DNA of 64,000 nucleotides from Costus lasius (lineage: Eukaryota > Streptophyta > Magnoliopsida > Zingiberales > Costaceae), in the NCBI GenBank assembly GCA_027563935.2, contig CM050453.2:14474611-14538610 (forward strand), written 5' to 3'. Numbering within the stretch: position 1 is the stretch's first letter; every line of letters begins with the position of its first letter. Positions 35,831-47,627 of the stretch are shown here, piece after piece. A program made the position numbers and the translations under genes. The notes below the pieces were generated by a model. It worked only from the letters and a program-made list of their open reading frames with translations, made no database searches and was not told where the DNA came from.

Positions 35831-37585
35831 CTGCATTGGTTAATCAGATCACAACATAAAATTTGTCTAAAACAACTTTGCTTGTCTATATGTAACAAAG
35901 TTGCAACGCATAGGAGCTCATATCTTCAACTTGATCAACTTGATCTCTCAGTATTCTCGGACTAATCAACCTATAGTAATTTCACACCCATGAGTATGAC
36001 ATTGTCAACTACCCTCGTAATCCGTAATCCTTTATGGAAACTCGTTATTGATTTCTAGTAGGCACTGGTACGGAGAGCACTAATGGCGGAAAATAATCTC
36101 AAACACAGTGATATGCGTCAGTTTGCAATTTTAGCCTCTTTAGGTTTCCTTCAATATTGATGTTTCTTTATGAGAAATAACAACCCCAACTACATGCTTT
36201 TAGCATAAAAATCCACCTTGGTTTATCATGATAATCCAGGTTCTAGGAGTACCAAACAAGGAAAATCTTCAACAAGTAAGGAGGCAGTAGAAACGATTGG
36301 CATACTATATTGCATCCATGCCATGGTATTCAAAATTTGACAAAGCTAACTGATAAAAATGGATTATTACAGCCCAATAAAATGGACATGCCAATGGTAA
36401 GTGTGTGCCACCATAAAGAAAGAAACAACCACTCCACGGGATACCAAGTCAATGTAAAATTATTTATATATGTGATAGATAATACCACGCACATTCAATT
36501 GACCCAACACAAGACTTACTGTGCATTGTGCTAGCCTTATATTCTTGCTATCAATCCGCAACGAACTCACTTGATGATAATTTGATAATCATAATTGATA
36601 TTACTGCTAGCACTAACAATTACTCTTCAATATCTTACCGGTAAATTGGTTGGCTCGGTAAACCGACATTTATACAATATGATATTAGTTAAGATTAGAC
36701 CTACTGACCTGATAGAACCAACTTTGACCTCCCCAACCAAAGCTTTGGAGATGATGAGAAACTGTGTAATAAATGAAAATCCTTAATTACACAGCAGCAA
36801 GGCCATTAGGCAACAACAACCCAATACGCCACAAGAGGTAAATGTATGCTTAGTGTCTCCCTATCTCGAATTGATAAAGTAGGTCAACTATTGGATACCT
36901 TATCTCTATGTACACATACCACATACTTGTTTCATTTTAATGAAGACTATATTCCATTCGTGCGCTCAGCATCTCTTGTCTCCCAGTGATAAATTAGGCA
37001 GTGGTAGGTCCACTACCGAGCATGTGATAGGTCCACTACCGAGCATGTGATGGTCTGCAGGTCCATGTAAAGAACCAACAACAACTTAGTAAGAAGAAAC
37101 CAAGGAGATTGAGGATCAGTTCTCCACATAATAGACATGTTTAAAGAAATTCCCAAATAAATTGCATAAACTGTCTCTTGTGACATGTTAACAACTAGCT
37201 ATATGATGTTGGCTTTTGTTTATGTAATTGATAACATCAAGCTGGTCCTGAGCCTTGTAAGGTTGTGAGAGGGAGTACTTCAGTGACTTGCACACAGGGC
37301 TTAGGCAGTTAATTGCAAGAAACCTAAATATACACGATCATCATGAAGAGATTCAGATGGTTTTGATGACACAATTGTCAATAGGCCGAGACATTCTATT
37401 AGGACTTGGACGATGTACGAAGGAGAGATAAGATGAATATGAAATATTTTACTTTGATAATTTCTTGCACACTACAAATGACAACCAATAGGGAGTTTTA
37501 CAAAGTTTACAATAAATTTAGTGTAACCTAACCTAAAGATTAAATTTTAGGATAAGACTTGACATTCAAGCTCTTTAAACATTTA
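35831..37585. other. Interval upstream of the Rab exon; no first exon found
   Basis: Searched on the minus strand for the GDSGVGKS and WDTAGQE words of a Rab first exon; none seen. AT-rich sequence without other recognised genes. Confidence 0.4.
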
Positions 37586-37619
37586 ACCTCCCTCTTCGAT
37601 TCTCAATCTTTCATCTTCA

Positions 37620-39270
37620 ATGGCAATTAACTTGTCTTTAATTTTCAATCTTTCACCTTCCAAAAGAATTAACTTGTCTTTAGCATCCAACATTTGAACT
37701 TCCAAAGTAGTTACTTATCTTTAATATCCATCATTTGATTTCCAAGGTCATTAGCTTGAAAACCTTTAAGCTCCTATATAATTAAGTGTATTTTTTCTTC
37801 ATATTCAAACCTTAATTAGGCTATTAGAGATGACTTCGTTTAGTCCCCAACATTTGAGGTATATTTAGCTCAATCCATACTATTTGCTACATTTCACGTG
37901 TAGGTCCAAAACTGTACTAGTATATGGTACATGATCGATACTAACATGGTATTACCATATACATATATGTAAAGTATAAAAGTATATCTAATACTAGTAC
38001 TAGTATAAGGTTAGACTAGTATGTACCACCTACCCAGTACAGGAAGCATGAACCGATTTTTAAAACCTTGAATGGTACCGACCAATATCGATCTATGTTG
38101 GTCCGTACTAGTTTGACACTAGAACAATACATCAATACATACTGAATTTGAAAACCTTTCTAGCTTACCACAAAGCAATGTAACTCTACTAGAGCATGAC
38201 TATGTCACAAGGTTTTGTCAACTTTAATCTAATGTTGATATGAGTTTTCTTACATGAATGCTTTTTGATAGTGCATGGTCACATGGTTTTAAAAACAATG
38301 AAGTTCCATACAAACTAAATGATATTCTAGATTCACTAATGTACCACGAATAGCTGAAATGGCGAAATGAGGGCATGGAAGATAGAGATATGAAGATCTT
38401 TAACCGTTAACTCTATTAGTTTGGCAATTAACTTGTCTTCAATTTTCAATCTTTCACCTTCCAAGAGAATTAACTTGTCTTCAATATCCAACATTTGAAC
38501 TTCCAAAGTACTGAAGTAGTTATTTATCTTTAATATCCATCATTTGATTTCCAAGGTAATTAGCTTGAAAACCTTTAAGCTCCTATATAATTAAGTTTAT
38601 TTTTTCTTCATATTCAAACCTTAATTAGGCTATTAGAGATGACTTCGTTTAGTCCCCAACATCTGAGGTATATTTAGCTCAATTACCTCTACTCTTCGTT
38701 TTCTACTCCTAACCTAAGACTGCAACAACATGATCTATCATAGATTTAGAAACATCGATCCATACTATTTGCTACATGTCACATGTAGGTCCAAACCTAT
38801 ACTAGTATATGGTACATGATCGATACTAACATGGTATTACCATATACAATTACATATACATATACAGGACTAGTATGTACCACACAGTATGGGGAGCATA
38901 AACTAATTTTTAAAACCTTGAATGGTACCAACCAATATCGATCTGTGTTGGTCTGTACTAGTTTGAGTTTTGACACTAGAACAATACATCAATACATACT
39001 GAATTTGAAAACCTTACTAGCTTACCACAAAGCAATTAACTCTACTAGAGCATGACTATGTCGCAAGGTTTTGCCAACTTGAATCTAATGTTGATATGAG
39101 TTTTCTTACATGAATGCTTTTTGATAGTGCATGGTCACATGGTTTTAAAAACAATGAAATTCCATACAAACTAAAGTGATATTCTGGACTCACTAATGTA
39201 CCAAGAATAGCTGAAATGGCGACATGAGGGCATGGAAGACAGAGATATGAAGATCTTTAACCGTTAACTA
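37620..39270. repeat. Tandem duplication of about 0.8 kb (two copies)
   Basis: Copy 1 (about 37620-38410) and copy 2 (about 38425-39270) share the same order of landmarks: GGCAATTAACTTGTCTT, TCTTTCACCTTCCAA, CCTATATAATTAAGT, GGTACATGATCGATACTAAC, GATATGAGTTTTCTTACATG and AAGATCTTTAACCGTTAAC. Copy 2 has an extra piece near 38690-38760. Read on the minus strand, both begin with Lys/Glu/Arg/Leu-rich words (RLKIKDKL, DERLRIEE) like a coiled coil, but stops interrupt them. Both contain a TACTAGT-type repeat. Confidence 0.75.
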
Positions 39271-39274
39271 GCGA

Positions 39275-40925
39275 AAAAAAAACTAAACTAAACTAATACC
39301 ATCCATATCTCTAATATTATAATGGGAACAAGTGGAAGCATCTTCAACTATATTGAAAATGGTTGCATAAATATGCGGGATAATGAGATAAATGTTTTTC
39401 CAATAGCATTACATCTATAAAGAACTATTTTTTTATAATTGTAGCCTAACCACAATGCCAGCAATAGCAGATCATGTCTAGGTGTGAAGGCTCAACTAAC
39501 CATGCTAAACGCAATTTAATCATCTTTTGGTTTCAAACTGAAAGCAATAAAAAAAATCTAGTGTTGCCATTGACAGGAGCCATATTACATGCTCCTAGAG
39601 TATGGCAATAGAGAAGGGGATCTAAAAGATATTGACTCGAGCATTTTTAGTAAAACAGCAGAAAATTGAGTGCATAAAATTTTGCCATAGTGATCGAGTT
39701 CGTGTCTATATACCTATGCAATTTAGTCTCATATTTGTGAGCCCTCTATCTAACATTGGTGAAGTGGTCTTTGCAAGACCTTATTTACCTACTTTTATAT
39801 AATCCATATTTTTGTCCTATATCCAGGCCTGCTAGGCTGCCACAACTCTAGACACTTCACCGCCGGGTCCACCACTATAACCTTGCACACTACCCTAAAC
39901 ACTTCACCTCTCTCAGCACTCATCTATATCTCATCCCATTCACTACATTTCCCCTCCCATACTAGTAGTCCCTTCTCCCTATCTCACTTGTTCATCTTCC
40001 CTTTGGCATGTTGTCCTCATCTCCTTTTTTTTTTCTTTTTTCCTCCTAGGGTTTGGTTAAGTAAAAACCCTCTGTTTCCTTAAACTAAGGGCCTTTATTC
40101 ATCCTTTTTGTGGTAGATGATCTTTTTAACATGTCTTTTGCTCTCAAGTTTTTTTTTCTCTTTGAATAACATGGGAAACTCAAACATATCAATTCTCCTC
40201 CTATGCTAGGCATACTTCTGATTGTGTTATATTTATTTGACTCCTCAACAGTATAGAACATCACATTTAGTGCTTTGTTATGTTTCTATTTAACACAAGA
40301 AATTTGAGATACCTTTTACAAGACCTATTCTCTAGAGAATAGATTGAAACATGGTGCACGTCTACATCATTTATGAGGTTATTTTCAACCTAAAGCAAGA
40401 GAATTAATATGTATACTGTGTTGGCGAGGGGGAGGAATTTATTTTCCACTTGTTATTATACAAATTAAAGGATGAATGACAATGGGGCGTTGGCGAGGGG
40501 AGGAATTCCTTTTCCACTTATTGCGGGATGCTTGGTTTGGAAGTGAAAGGGTGATTTGTGTTTCCTCTCTAGGAAATGTGAAATTGTTTAAGATAGACAA
40601 GTGTTTCAATCCTCCGTACTCTTGCAACTAGTTACAGTAAATTAATTCAAATGGAAGAGAGAATAATGAAACACAAAATAATCCACTATAAGAGAAATAA
40701 CATTAATCTTTCAACGACTTAAAACGCAATAAACCAATGATATTTATACACCACAACAGGATTACAAGTGCAATTGGTGCAAAACTACAGCAACTGGGTT
40801 ATTTGGCAGTGTACTTCAAAGAAACAATCATTCTAAATGCATCAAAAAAGCTATTGGCGAGGCGTTCTTTCTAATTACGGTTCAGAAAATGATGCTAAGG
40901 ATTCTTACAGATTTACTTCAACTTT
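39275..40925. other. Interval downstream of the L15 gene
   Basis: No gene recognised. Two similar GTTGGCGAGGGG-AGGAATT... TTTTCCACTT segments occur at about 40423-40450 and 40490-40520 (a local duplication). The L15 3' end lies at the right side. Confidence 0.35.
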
Positions 40926-40928
40926 TTC

Positions 40929-42008
40929 TTAAGCAGCAACCTTCGCTGCCGCTGCTTGTTTCTCTTCGTCGGTAAAAGGTATTGGTTTTGTAGGGGCAGG
41001 TAAGCGTCCAATGCTGTCAACCCTATCTCGTTGCTTTAGTGGAGGCCTAGCTGGTCTCGGTAGCAGCCGCCCCTTCTTTTCAAACCACTCAGGCTTGAGC
41101 AGTGCCTTAAATCCCAATTTGTTGTAGTACACCTTCCTAACGGAGCCACTTGCTGCTTCCACTGCTCCTTTTGCTCGAGCAGTTACTCTAGATACCTGCG
41201 GACTCAACACGTTAATTAGTAAGAAACACTCGTTCTAAAAAAAAAAACAAAAATAAACTACCCATTCTAGCCATGACCTCGTAACATAAAGACAATAACA
41301 AAAACAACATAATATGAGCATGTAAGATCAACGCAATAATGCCAATGGTGCTTCTGCTGGCCTAGTAAGCCTAGACAATTCCAAAGGCTCATTGTTGTGG
41401 GTAATTTAAAGTCGAGATGCATTGCTTCCGCATTGCATACATTAATTTGAGTTATATGAGATCTTGTTAGCTGCATGATGAGTTGACAATCAAGCAACAT
41501 GGCAAAACCAATTGAACCAGAAAAACTACTCTAGAAACAACTAACGTATTTCTTCAGTATAGCTAAAGTTATCACATACTTGACTTTCTGAGAGCTAAAG
41601 TTATCCAATTGCAAGTGTGTTCGTTATTGCTCATACACCAAGGGAGTGATAGAGAGATCTAATAACACTTAAGATGAGCCAACAATTCGTTGAAGACCAT
41701 ATATTTCAGTGAGCAGTTTACTTTGAAAATAAGATGACAGCTAAAAATAGCTAACCTCTAGGTGAATCGGCCATTTGATATGTTCTGAACCGCGAGCCAT
41801 CAATCTAACACCATCCTTTATCTGCTTACCTATTGCACCTGTATCCTATAATCACATAGAATGTAGCTTAGTCTAAATAATCAGAAAAGAGAGATGTATA
41901 AAATCCAAAAATAAGCCTGAGTACTTTGAGGGTTTTCATCGTAATGAGCTCTGAAGAATCAATCTCCCCTGCATTTATGAGTTTTGCAATCTTCCCGAGT
42001 CCTACAGG
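40929..42008 (-). CDS. Mitochondrial ribosomal protein L15 (uL15m), exons 2-4
   Basis: Exons on the minus strand: 42008-41925 (28 codons, PVGLGKIAKLINAGEI...), 41845-41756 (30 codons, DTGAIGKQIKDGVRLM...WPIHLE), 41195-40929 (88 codons plus TAA, VSRVTARAKGAVEAASGSV...YYNKLGF). All boundaries are GT-AG and in phase 0. This is the C-terminal two thirds of uL15 of the organelle type: the L15 signature region with RA-AVEAAGGSV, then a plant-specific tail (WFEKKGRLLP, RDKVDSIGRLPAPTKP-like). uL15m is a core protein of the mitochondrial large subunit. The first exon (transit peptide plus the GRG.KG...GFEGGQ.PL core) should precede at higher coordinates. Only damaged copies occur, at 45.3, 49.3 and 60.6-61.1 kb on this strand. 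Exons 2-4 themselves are undamaged. Confidence 0.92.
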
Positions 42009-43290
42009 CTTTTAGGATAACGAAATCATATTACATTTTATTTCTTCAAATTAAATATTAAGTACAAGAGTTCAAGAGATTCTTAATATCTATTATTAAA
42101 AATAAATAAACAGATTTTATGTCACGCTAAGAATGCTAAAAATAAACCCAAAATCTAAAAGCAAATATCCACAGATAATGTGGGCATATCCGCTAATGAT
42201 ATCTGATGTAAAGTAAAACAATCAATTGTTTGTCTAATTGCTTAGAATTTAATCAAGAATGAAAGTGTTGGCTCTGAAATCAAGTGCAAGATAATATCCT
42301 ATAGATTGCAAAAATAAATCAGAAAAGATGGATCAATTGTATAAACGGATATCATCAAGGTCAGTAGGGCAAAATCTGCATCAAAGGTCACTGTCTACAT
42401 GTATGGATTGGTGGCACTTCAGTTTGCAAGAATAGCTAAGTAAAAATAATTTCAAAGCATTCTATTGACAAAAGAACTTATAGAAAACTAAGTTAATTAA
42501 CTAAAAGCATGACAAAATGGTCTGCACGTATCCAACAAGTGAGTGAAAGCATCATTCTTTGTAAAAGAGTTTAAATTGATTTTGGATTATATATATGGTC
42601 AAACATGGTAATCAAATTAATTACAACAAGTTCTCAAACACAATAAAGAAATATGCAAACAATCTATAACTCCTTTGCAGCGTCATTTTCCCCCTTATTC
42701 CATTAATTTGTCCCCTTCCCCCACCCCCACACTCACCTTAAAAAAACCTTCCACACAAGCCCTTAAAGATATTGATTTTTATATCCACAAACTGTTTAGA
42801 TCCCTTGTCAAGTAGGCAAGGTAACATGCTTGATACTATGTTCAATTATGTGTATCCAATGCTAAAAACCTCCCGCCATCCTCCAAACAAAACCTTACAC
42901 TGTATATCCTAGAAAGGAAAAGTAAAGGGTCTGTCATTTCCTTGGAGAGATAGAAAAGAAAAGGTAGGAAGTGAATGGAAATAGGAGATAATTTCCTAAA
43001 CTTCGGTTCCTCTCACTTTGGATAAAAACTAGGAAGAATACACGCAACAATAACTCCTCAAGCTTGCCTAGCAACAATCATCATTTAGAATACACACTTG
43101 TGTTCCTCTAGCTCAAGCCAATGTGAATGAAATCAACAACCCAACGCAAGCCTAGTAGTGGCTGTCACACATCAATGATGGCGAGATCCATGTGGGATGT
43201 CTTGCCTCAACCCAAGTCTCCGCAACATACAAAATCTAAGTGCAGTCAAAGGTCTCTGTAGTGCTTGCTAGTCATAGTTGTTGCCAATAA
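42009..43290 (-). other. Sequence upstream of L15 exon 2 (intron 1 if the gene is intact)
   Basis: AT-rich; no exon 1 candidate. Nothing else recognised. Confidence 0.4.
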
Positions 43291-43299
43291 ACTTTATGT

Positions 43300-43640
43300 T
43301 AAGATTCAAAGAACTGGTCTGAGCCGGCCAATTTTTTTTTATTCATGTCGGTCCATCCAGACCGGATCAAGTAAAAGCAACGGAGCAATGAGATATAGCG
43401 GAAGAGAAAGAGAGAGGAGGAGAGGAAGAGGACGAAGAAGTGATCGATGGAAACAATAGAAGCGATCGGCAAAAGCGACGAACACAATTAGCAGAAGTAG
43501 TGGACACGAGTAGGCATCTCCTCTTCTTCCTATTTCTCTTCTTCTTCCGCTGCTCTGCCCATTGCTCCACTTGGTTCCACTAGTTCTCATCCGATAGGGA
43601 CTAGTATAGCATGGACCGTTTGAACCTTGCTTCACGTAGT
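43300..43640. repeat. TACCGG/ACCGG-type repeat
   Basis: Contains GGTCTGAGCCGGCC and GTCCATCCAGACCGG at the left and GGGACTAGTATAGCATGGACC at the right, with a purine-rich middle (GGAGAGGAAGAGGACG). Overlapping low-complexity frames are not genes. Confidence 0.4.
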
Positions 43641-45900
43641 TCATCTTTAACTAAAATGTGTCAGGGGAGGATTGATGCACTTGCTCCTTGGGCTTGCAAA
43701 CAATACAACCACCTCAACTCTGTGAATAAAGACATTCCATGAGCCATCACATAATTTAGTAGCACTCATTCACACTATTGAAAACACATGCTATACCATA
43801 GGCCTCCCTTGTGTTTGTCAAAAGTCATCATCACCAACAAGCACGAAGTGAGTTGCCTCTTGACTCAAGCGTGTCTAAGGAGGACAATACCTTCTTAGGT
43901 TTGCAGACATTACAAGCCGCATGATTGTCAATCTAGTAGGTCATGGCAATATGGCTAGCATAAGCGCAAATGAAGGTGGTAGGCACAATCCATGTGCTAC
44001 TACAAGCCACTAACAATAAGCCCTATGCAACCCATCTTTAGCACAAGTGCATCCAAGAGGATCATAACTCCTTGGGTCTATAGAAGATGCAAGTGTTACG
44101 TTGTTGGTGGGCAATCACAACAAGGTAGCACAAGAGCATACAACAGTCACAAGCGCAATCCACATGAGTTATTTTTTTATTCTCTTTTTTTTCAAAGTTA
44201 AAATCTCTCAAAGTAATATGTTTGATACTTTCTACAACCCATATGTTCAATTATGTATATAAAACATTATAACCTTCCTCCATGAAACAACAAACTGCTT
44301 AGGTCATATGTCACATTGGCAAGGAAACATGTGATAGTATCTACAATGAATACGTTCAATCATGTGCAATTGAGTATGAAGCACTAAAACCCTCCTCCAT
44401 AAAAGTCATTAGTATTTCCTCCTTTTTCACTAATGCGAGAACTAACAGTAGGTCAAAACAATTGACGAGATGAGAATTAAGCCTATATCCAAAAGAAATA
44501 CAAAATTAGAGTGATCCTTCCATTTAAGTGGATAAGCTCTTGTGAGATACCATCCACTAATCATTTAGATTTCTAGATAGAAGCATTCATATAATAGCAA
44601 TTCGATCATGATGTCCACTAATTGGCAATTACACAACATATAGACTTTTCTCAAAGATGAATGTCAAAATGTAAATAATTGATTAGACACCTGGTTATTC
44701 TAGCTAAAACACAAAGCATGTGCAGCTTACATTATTCAACTTCATTTGAAATCCTCTACCAAGTATGCAACGCATAAACACTAAAAAATAAGCACAAAGA
44801 ATAGAAATTCAGCAAATATTCTCCCATATTCCTAAACAAAGTTGAGAGGAAGAGATTAAGTGATTTAGATTATTACATCACAAACGGAGAGGCAATATTT
44901 ACAGTAGAAATTCGAAATTAGCACATTCCTTGGATGCATGTCTATAAAGACATCTATTGTCATAAGAGAATCCTTCAGTTTTTTTTTTCTCAATTAGCAT
45001 AGTACAAGATCTTACAATCTTGTGATATCTCTAAAATTAATCTCATACTCTAAGAGAAACAATCTACATTATGACTGCTATGACAATACTAAGCGAATGG
45101 AGATCAAATTAATAGACATCTATAGACCCTCAAGCAAGAAAATTAACAAGAAAAAAAAAACTCTTTTCTCCTATGCTATCATTTAAATCTTCTACCAGCA
45201 AAATTAGAGCAAGACAAAAGAAGTAAATGGGATCGAGACAACAGAAGGTGCGTCTAAAGGGGTTCTTGAATCCCCCCGTCAGCAAACGGTGATGGAAAGG
45301 CATCTGTCCTCCCTCAAAACCAAACTTCATCGTAGCCCTAGCCTTTTGCCCCTTATGCCCCCTTTCGGGAGTCTTCCCCTTCCCGGACCTGATCCCCTCC
45401 CTATCTGTTTCTTCTTCTACCTCGCCCCATTGTTGTCCCTCAGATCGTTCAGCCTCAATAGGCTTACTGTAGACGATGATCCCATCGCTATGCCACTGAA
45501 AGAGGATCTAAAGATCCCATTTGGTGTCCAAGAAAACGTCGTCGTCAAAGCTGCAGCACATGCAGGTGTGAAGGTTCTCACGAGCGGAACGGAGGCTGCA
45601 AGGGGATGGGAATACGCCGAAGGATGAAGCACCACCACCACATGACTGGAGCGTGTGGGCATAAATCACCGATAGCTGGGGCACGCAGTTTTAATTGGAG
45701 TGGAGGCATAGAGGGATGCAAGCTTATGAAATCCGTCCGTTCAATTAATGAAGCACAAATCTTAACATGTGATGCGCATAATGGTGGAGTTGGGTGGAAG
45801 AATTGGGTTTTGGGTGAATGAGATTGAGTGGCTTTAAGAGGGTTGGGTTGGACCCGACCCAAACAGTTTGATTTGTTCTTAAGAAGAGTGGGTTTAAACG
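43610..45900. repeat. Segmental duplication, copy 1 (direct partner at 47628-49876)
   Basis: Shares landmarks in the same order with 47628-49876: GAACCTTGCTTCACGTAGTTC, CATTCCATGAGCCATCACAT, GCAACCCATCTT, AGAGTGATCCTTC, AAGTTGAGAGGAAGAGATTA, and the L15 exon 1 copy. It also pairs in inverted orientation with the window's right end (about 62.6-64.0 kb). Confidence 0.85.
45255..45660 (-). pseudogene. Mitochondrial L15 exon 1, broken copy B
   Basis: Reads [53 protein letters not shown] and then a TAG. The frame shifts, and [20 protein letters not shown] plus FKNPF resume in another frame. About 9-10 bp covering the end of the exon and the splice donor (TTCCAG|GTGACA in copy C) are deleted. This is the closest exon 1 copy upstream of exons 2-4 and cannot function as it stands. 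Confidence 0.8.
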
Positions 45901-47545
45901 GGTTGGCTTCATTATCAACTACTATTTTATTTTTTGTTAGATTTTTTAGATCAAAGAGTTTGCTTGACACTAGAAATGACTTAAAATTTTGCGATAGATT
46001 CAATTGTTGTCATATTCATCATCTCAAGATTATGTTTCTTACCTATACTATATTTCTATCATTAATTAGTCAAAAATTATATTAACGTCGACATGACTAC
46101 ATCTCTTAACTTATTGGTGTGTAGCAAATTCGATTTAGTTATAAATTCCCTTTTTATGTATTTTCCTATATTTCAAATTACTTGTACTATTGAGACATTG
46201 CTTAGAAAAATTATATTAAGAGATATTCGATTTAAGAACCATATTATTAAAATTTAAGATAGAAATTGTCTAAAATATAATATTAATGATATTAAGTATT
46301 TTACTATATTATTTTTTGTTTATTTTCATGACAACATTTGCACCAAAGTCTCTTACCTCTTGGAATATGTATCTTTTGCTACACTATAAAGTTGCAACTT
46401 TAAAATTAGTCACCAATGAAGTATGACATTTCAATTATTTGGATTAGACGTTGATTATAAAATTATATTGAAATATATTCAATTTAAGTAGTATATTATG
46501 AGCAACATTATTAACTTAATAAGCTATAAAACTTATCAAATTTATTATGAAGCTCCTATTAAACCTTAGTATTTTACTACCAAAATAAATTTATCTCTTT
46601 TGTATATCGTGAATGGTATCAAGTATATCCTGTTCTTGCTAAGGTTTGACATTGTGGCAATTGACATTCTTTTCAATTTTTTATTTTTGATCGATGTCTC
46701 CCTCACATTAGACTACATATAAATTGTGGAATATTTTTTTAATACAATAAATAAGAATGTAAATGATGCTCATATAAATTAGCTCAATCCACATCACATA
46801 TAACAATGGTAATAGATTCTTTCCAACTTCCCTCAACACCCTATATGTAACGTCGTCGTCATTCCTTCGATTGCTCATCATGGTATGAGCAAAGTCAAAA
46901 GAATGACTTGCGTTGATTATCTTAATGGACATCATATTACAATAGTAGGCATAAGTGATAAGACCAACTGAAGAAAAATTGTTTAGAAACATTTGAATCT
47001 ATCCCCTTTGTCTTGTGATACATATGTTAATGTGGGTTTATTTGCTTGCATAAGAGAGAAATGTGTCAAACCAAAATTGATAAAACAATGTCTTGGTTGC
47101 TACCATTGGGTTAACAACTAAGTAATTTAACTTGCTCCGCTTCTCTCAGCACTCACATTCATGCTTCAAATATGTGAGAGGCTAAAGTGGATGTCGATGC
47201 TTAAAATATGGCAAACATCTTGCATTTTGATGACCTAAGCGATCACATTTGATTGTTCCTCATGATTGTGATAGATAAGAAGCTTAAATACTTAAAAGTA
47301 AAGCTCTTCATACTTCAAGACTTATCATAACTATTTAATTTTTAATTGCTAAGGTACTTCTTAAAAATTTGATAATGTTTATGAGTTTTGGCATTTGAAA
47401 ATAATAGTAGTTAGACCAAATAATTAAAAAAACTTAATAACAAAATGGATTAAGTCTATTGAGTGTGCTTGTACTAATTAATAGTACAGTGTATACTAAC
47501 AAATCATATGCTCCCTAATGATTTATCTATCAATCATAGTCATGG
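45780..47545. repeat. Left arm (inner part) of a large inverted repeat
   Basis: Reverse complement of about 61384-62600: TTAATTAGTCAAAAATTATATT, GTGTGTAGCAAAT, TGTGATACATATGTTAATGTG, and ACAAATCATATGCT at the inner end. The right arm lacks a stretch of about 0.67 kb present here at about 46265-46930. No gene is recognised inside; the 94-codon frame at 46708-46992 has no known domain. Confidence 0.8.
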
Positions 47546-47627
47546 TATAACTAATATATACCATATACCATTCCAAGCACCCCTCCCGGACTCATCCAGC
47601 ACATACTAGTATATACTAGTCCAAGCA

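Noticed and set aside
37585..39270. Possible CRISPR-like or satellite array
   Set aside because: Only two long copies, no short regularly spaced repeats; a plant tandem duplication explains it.
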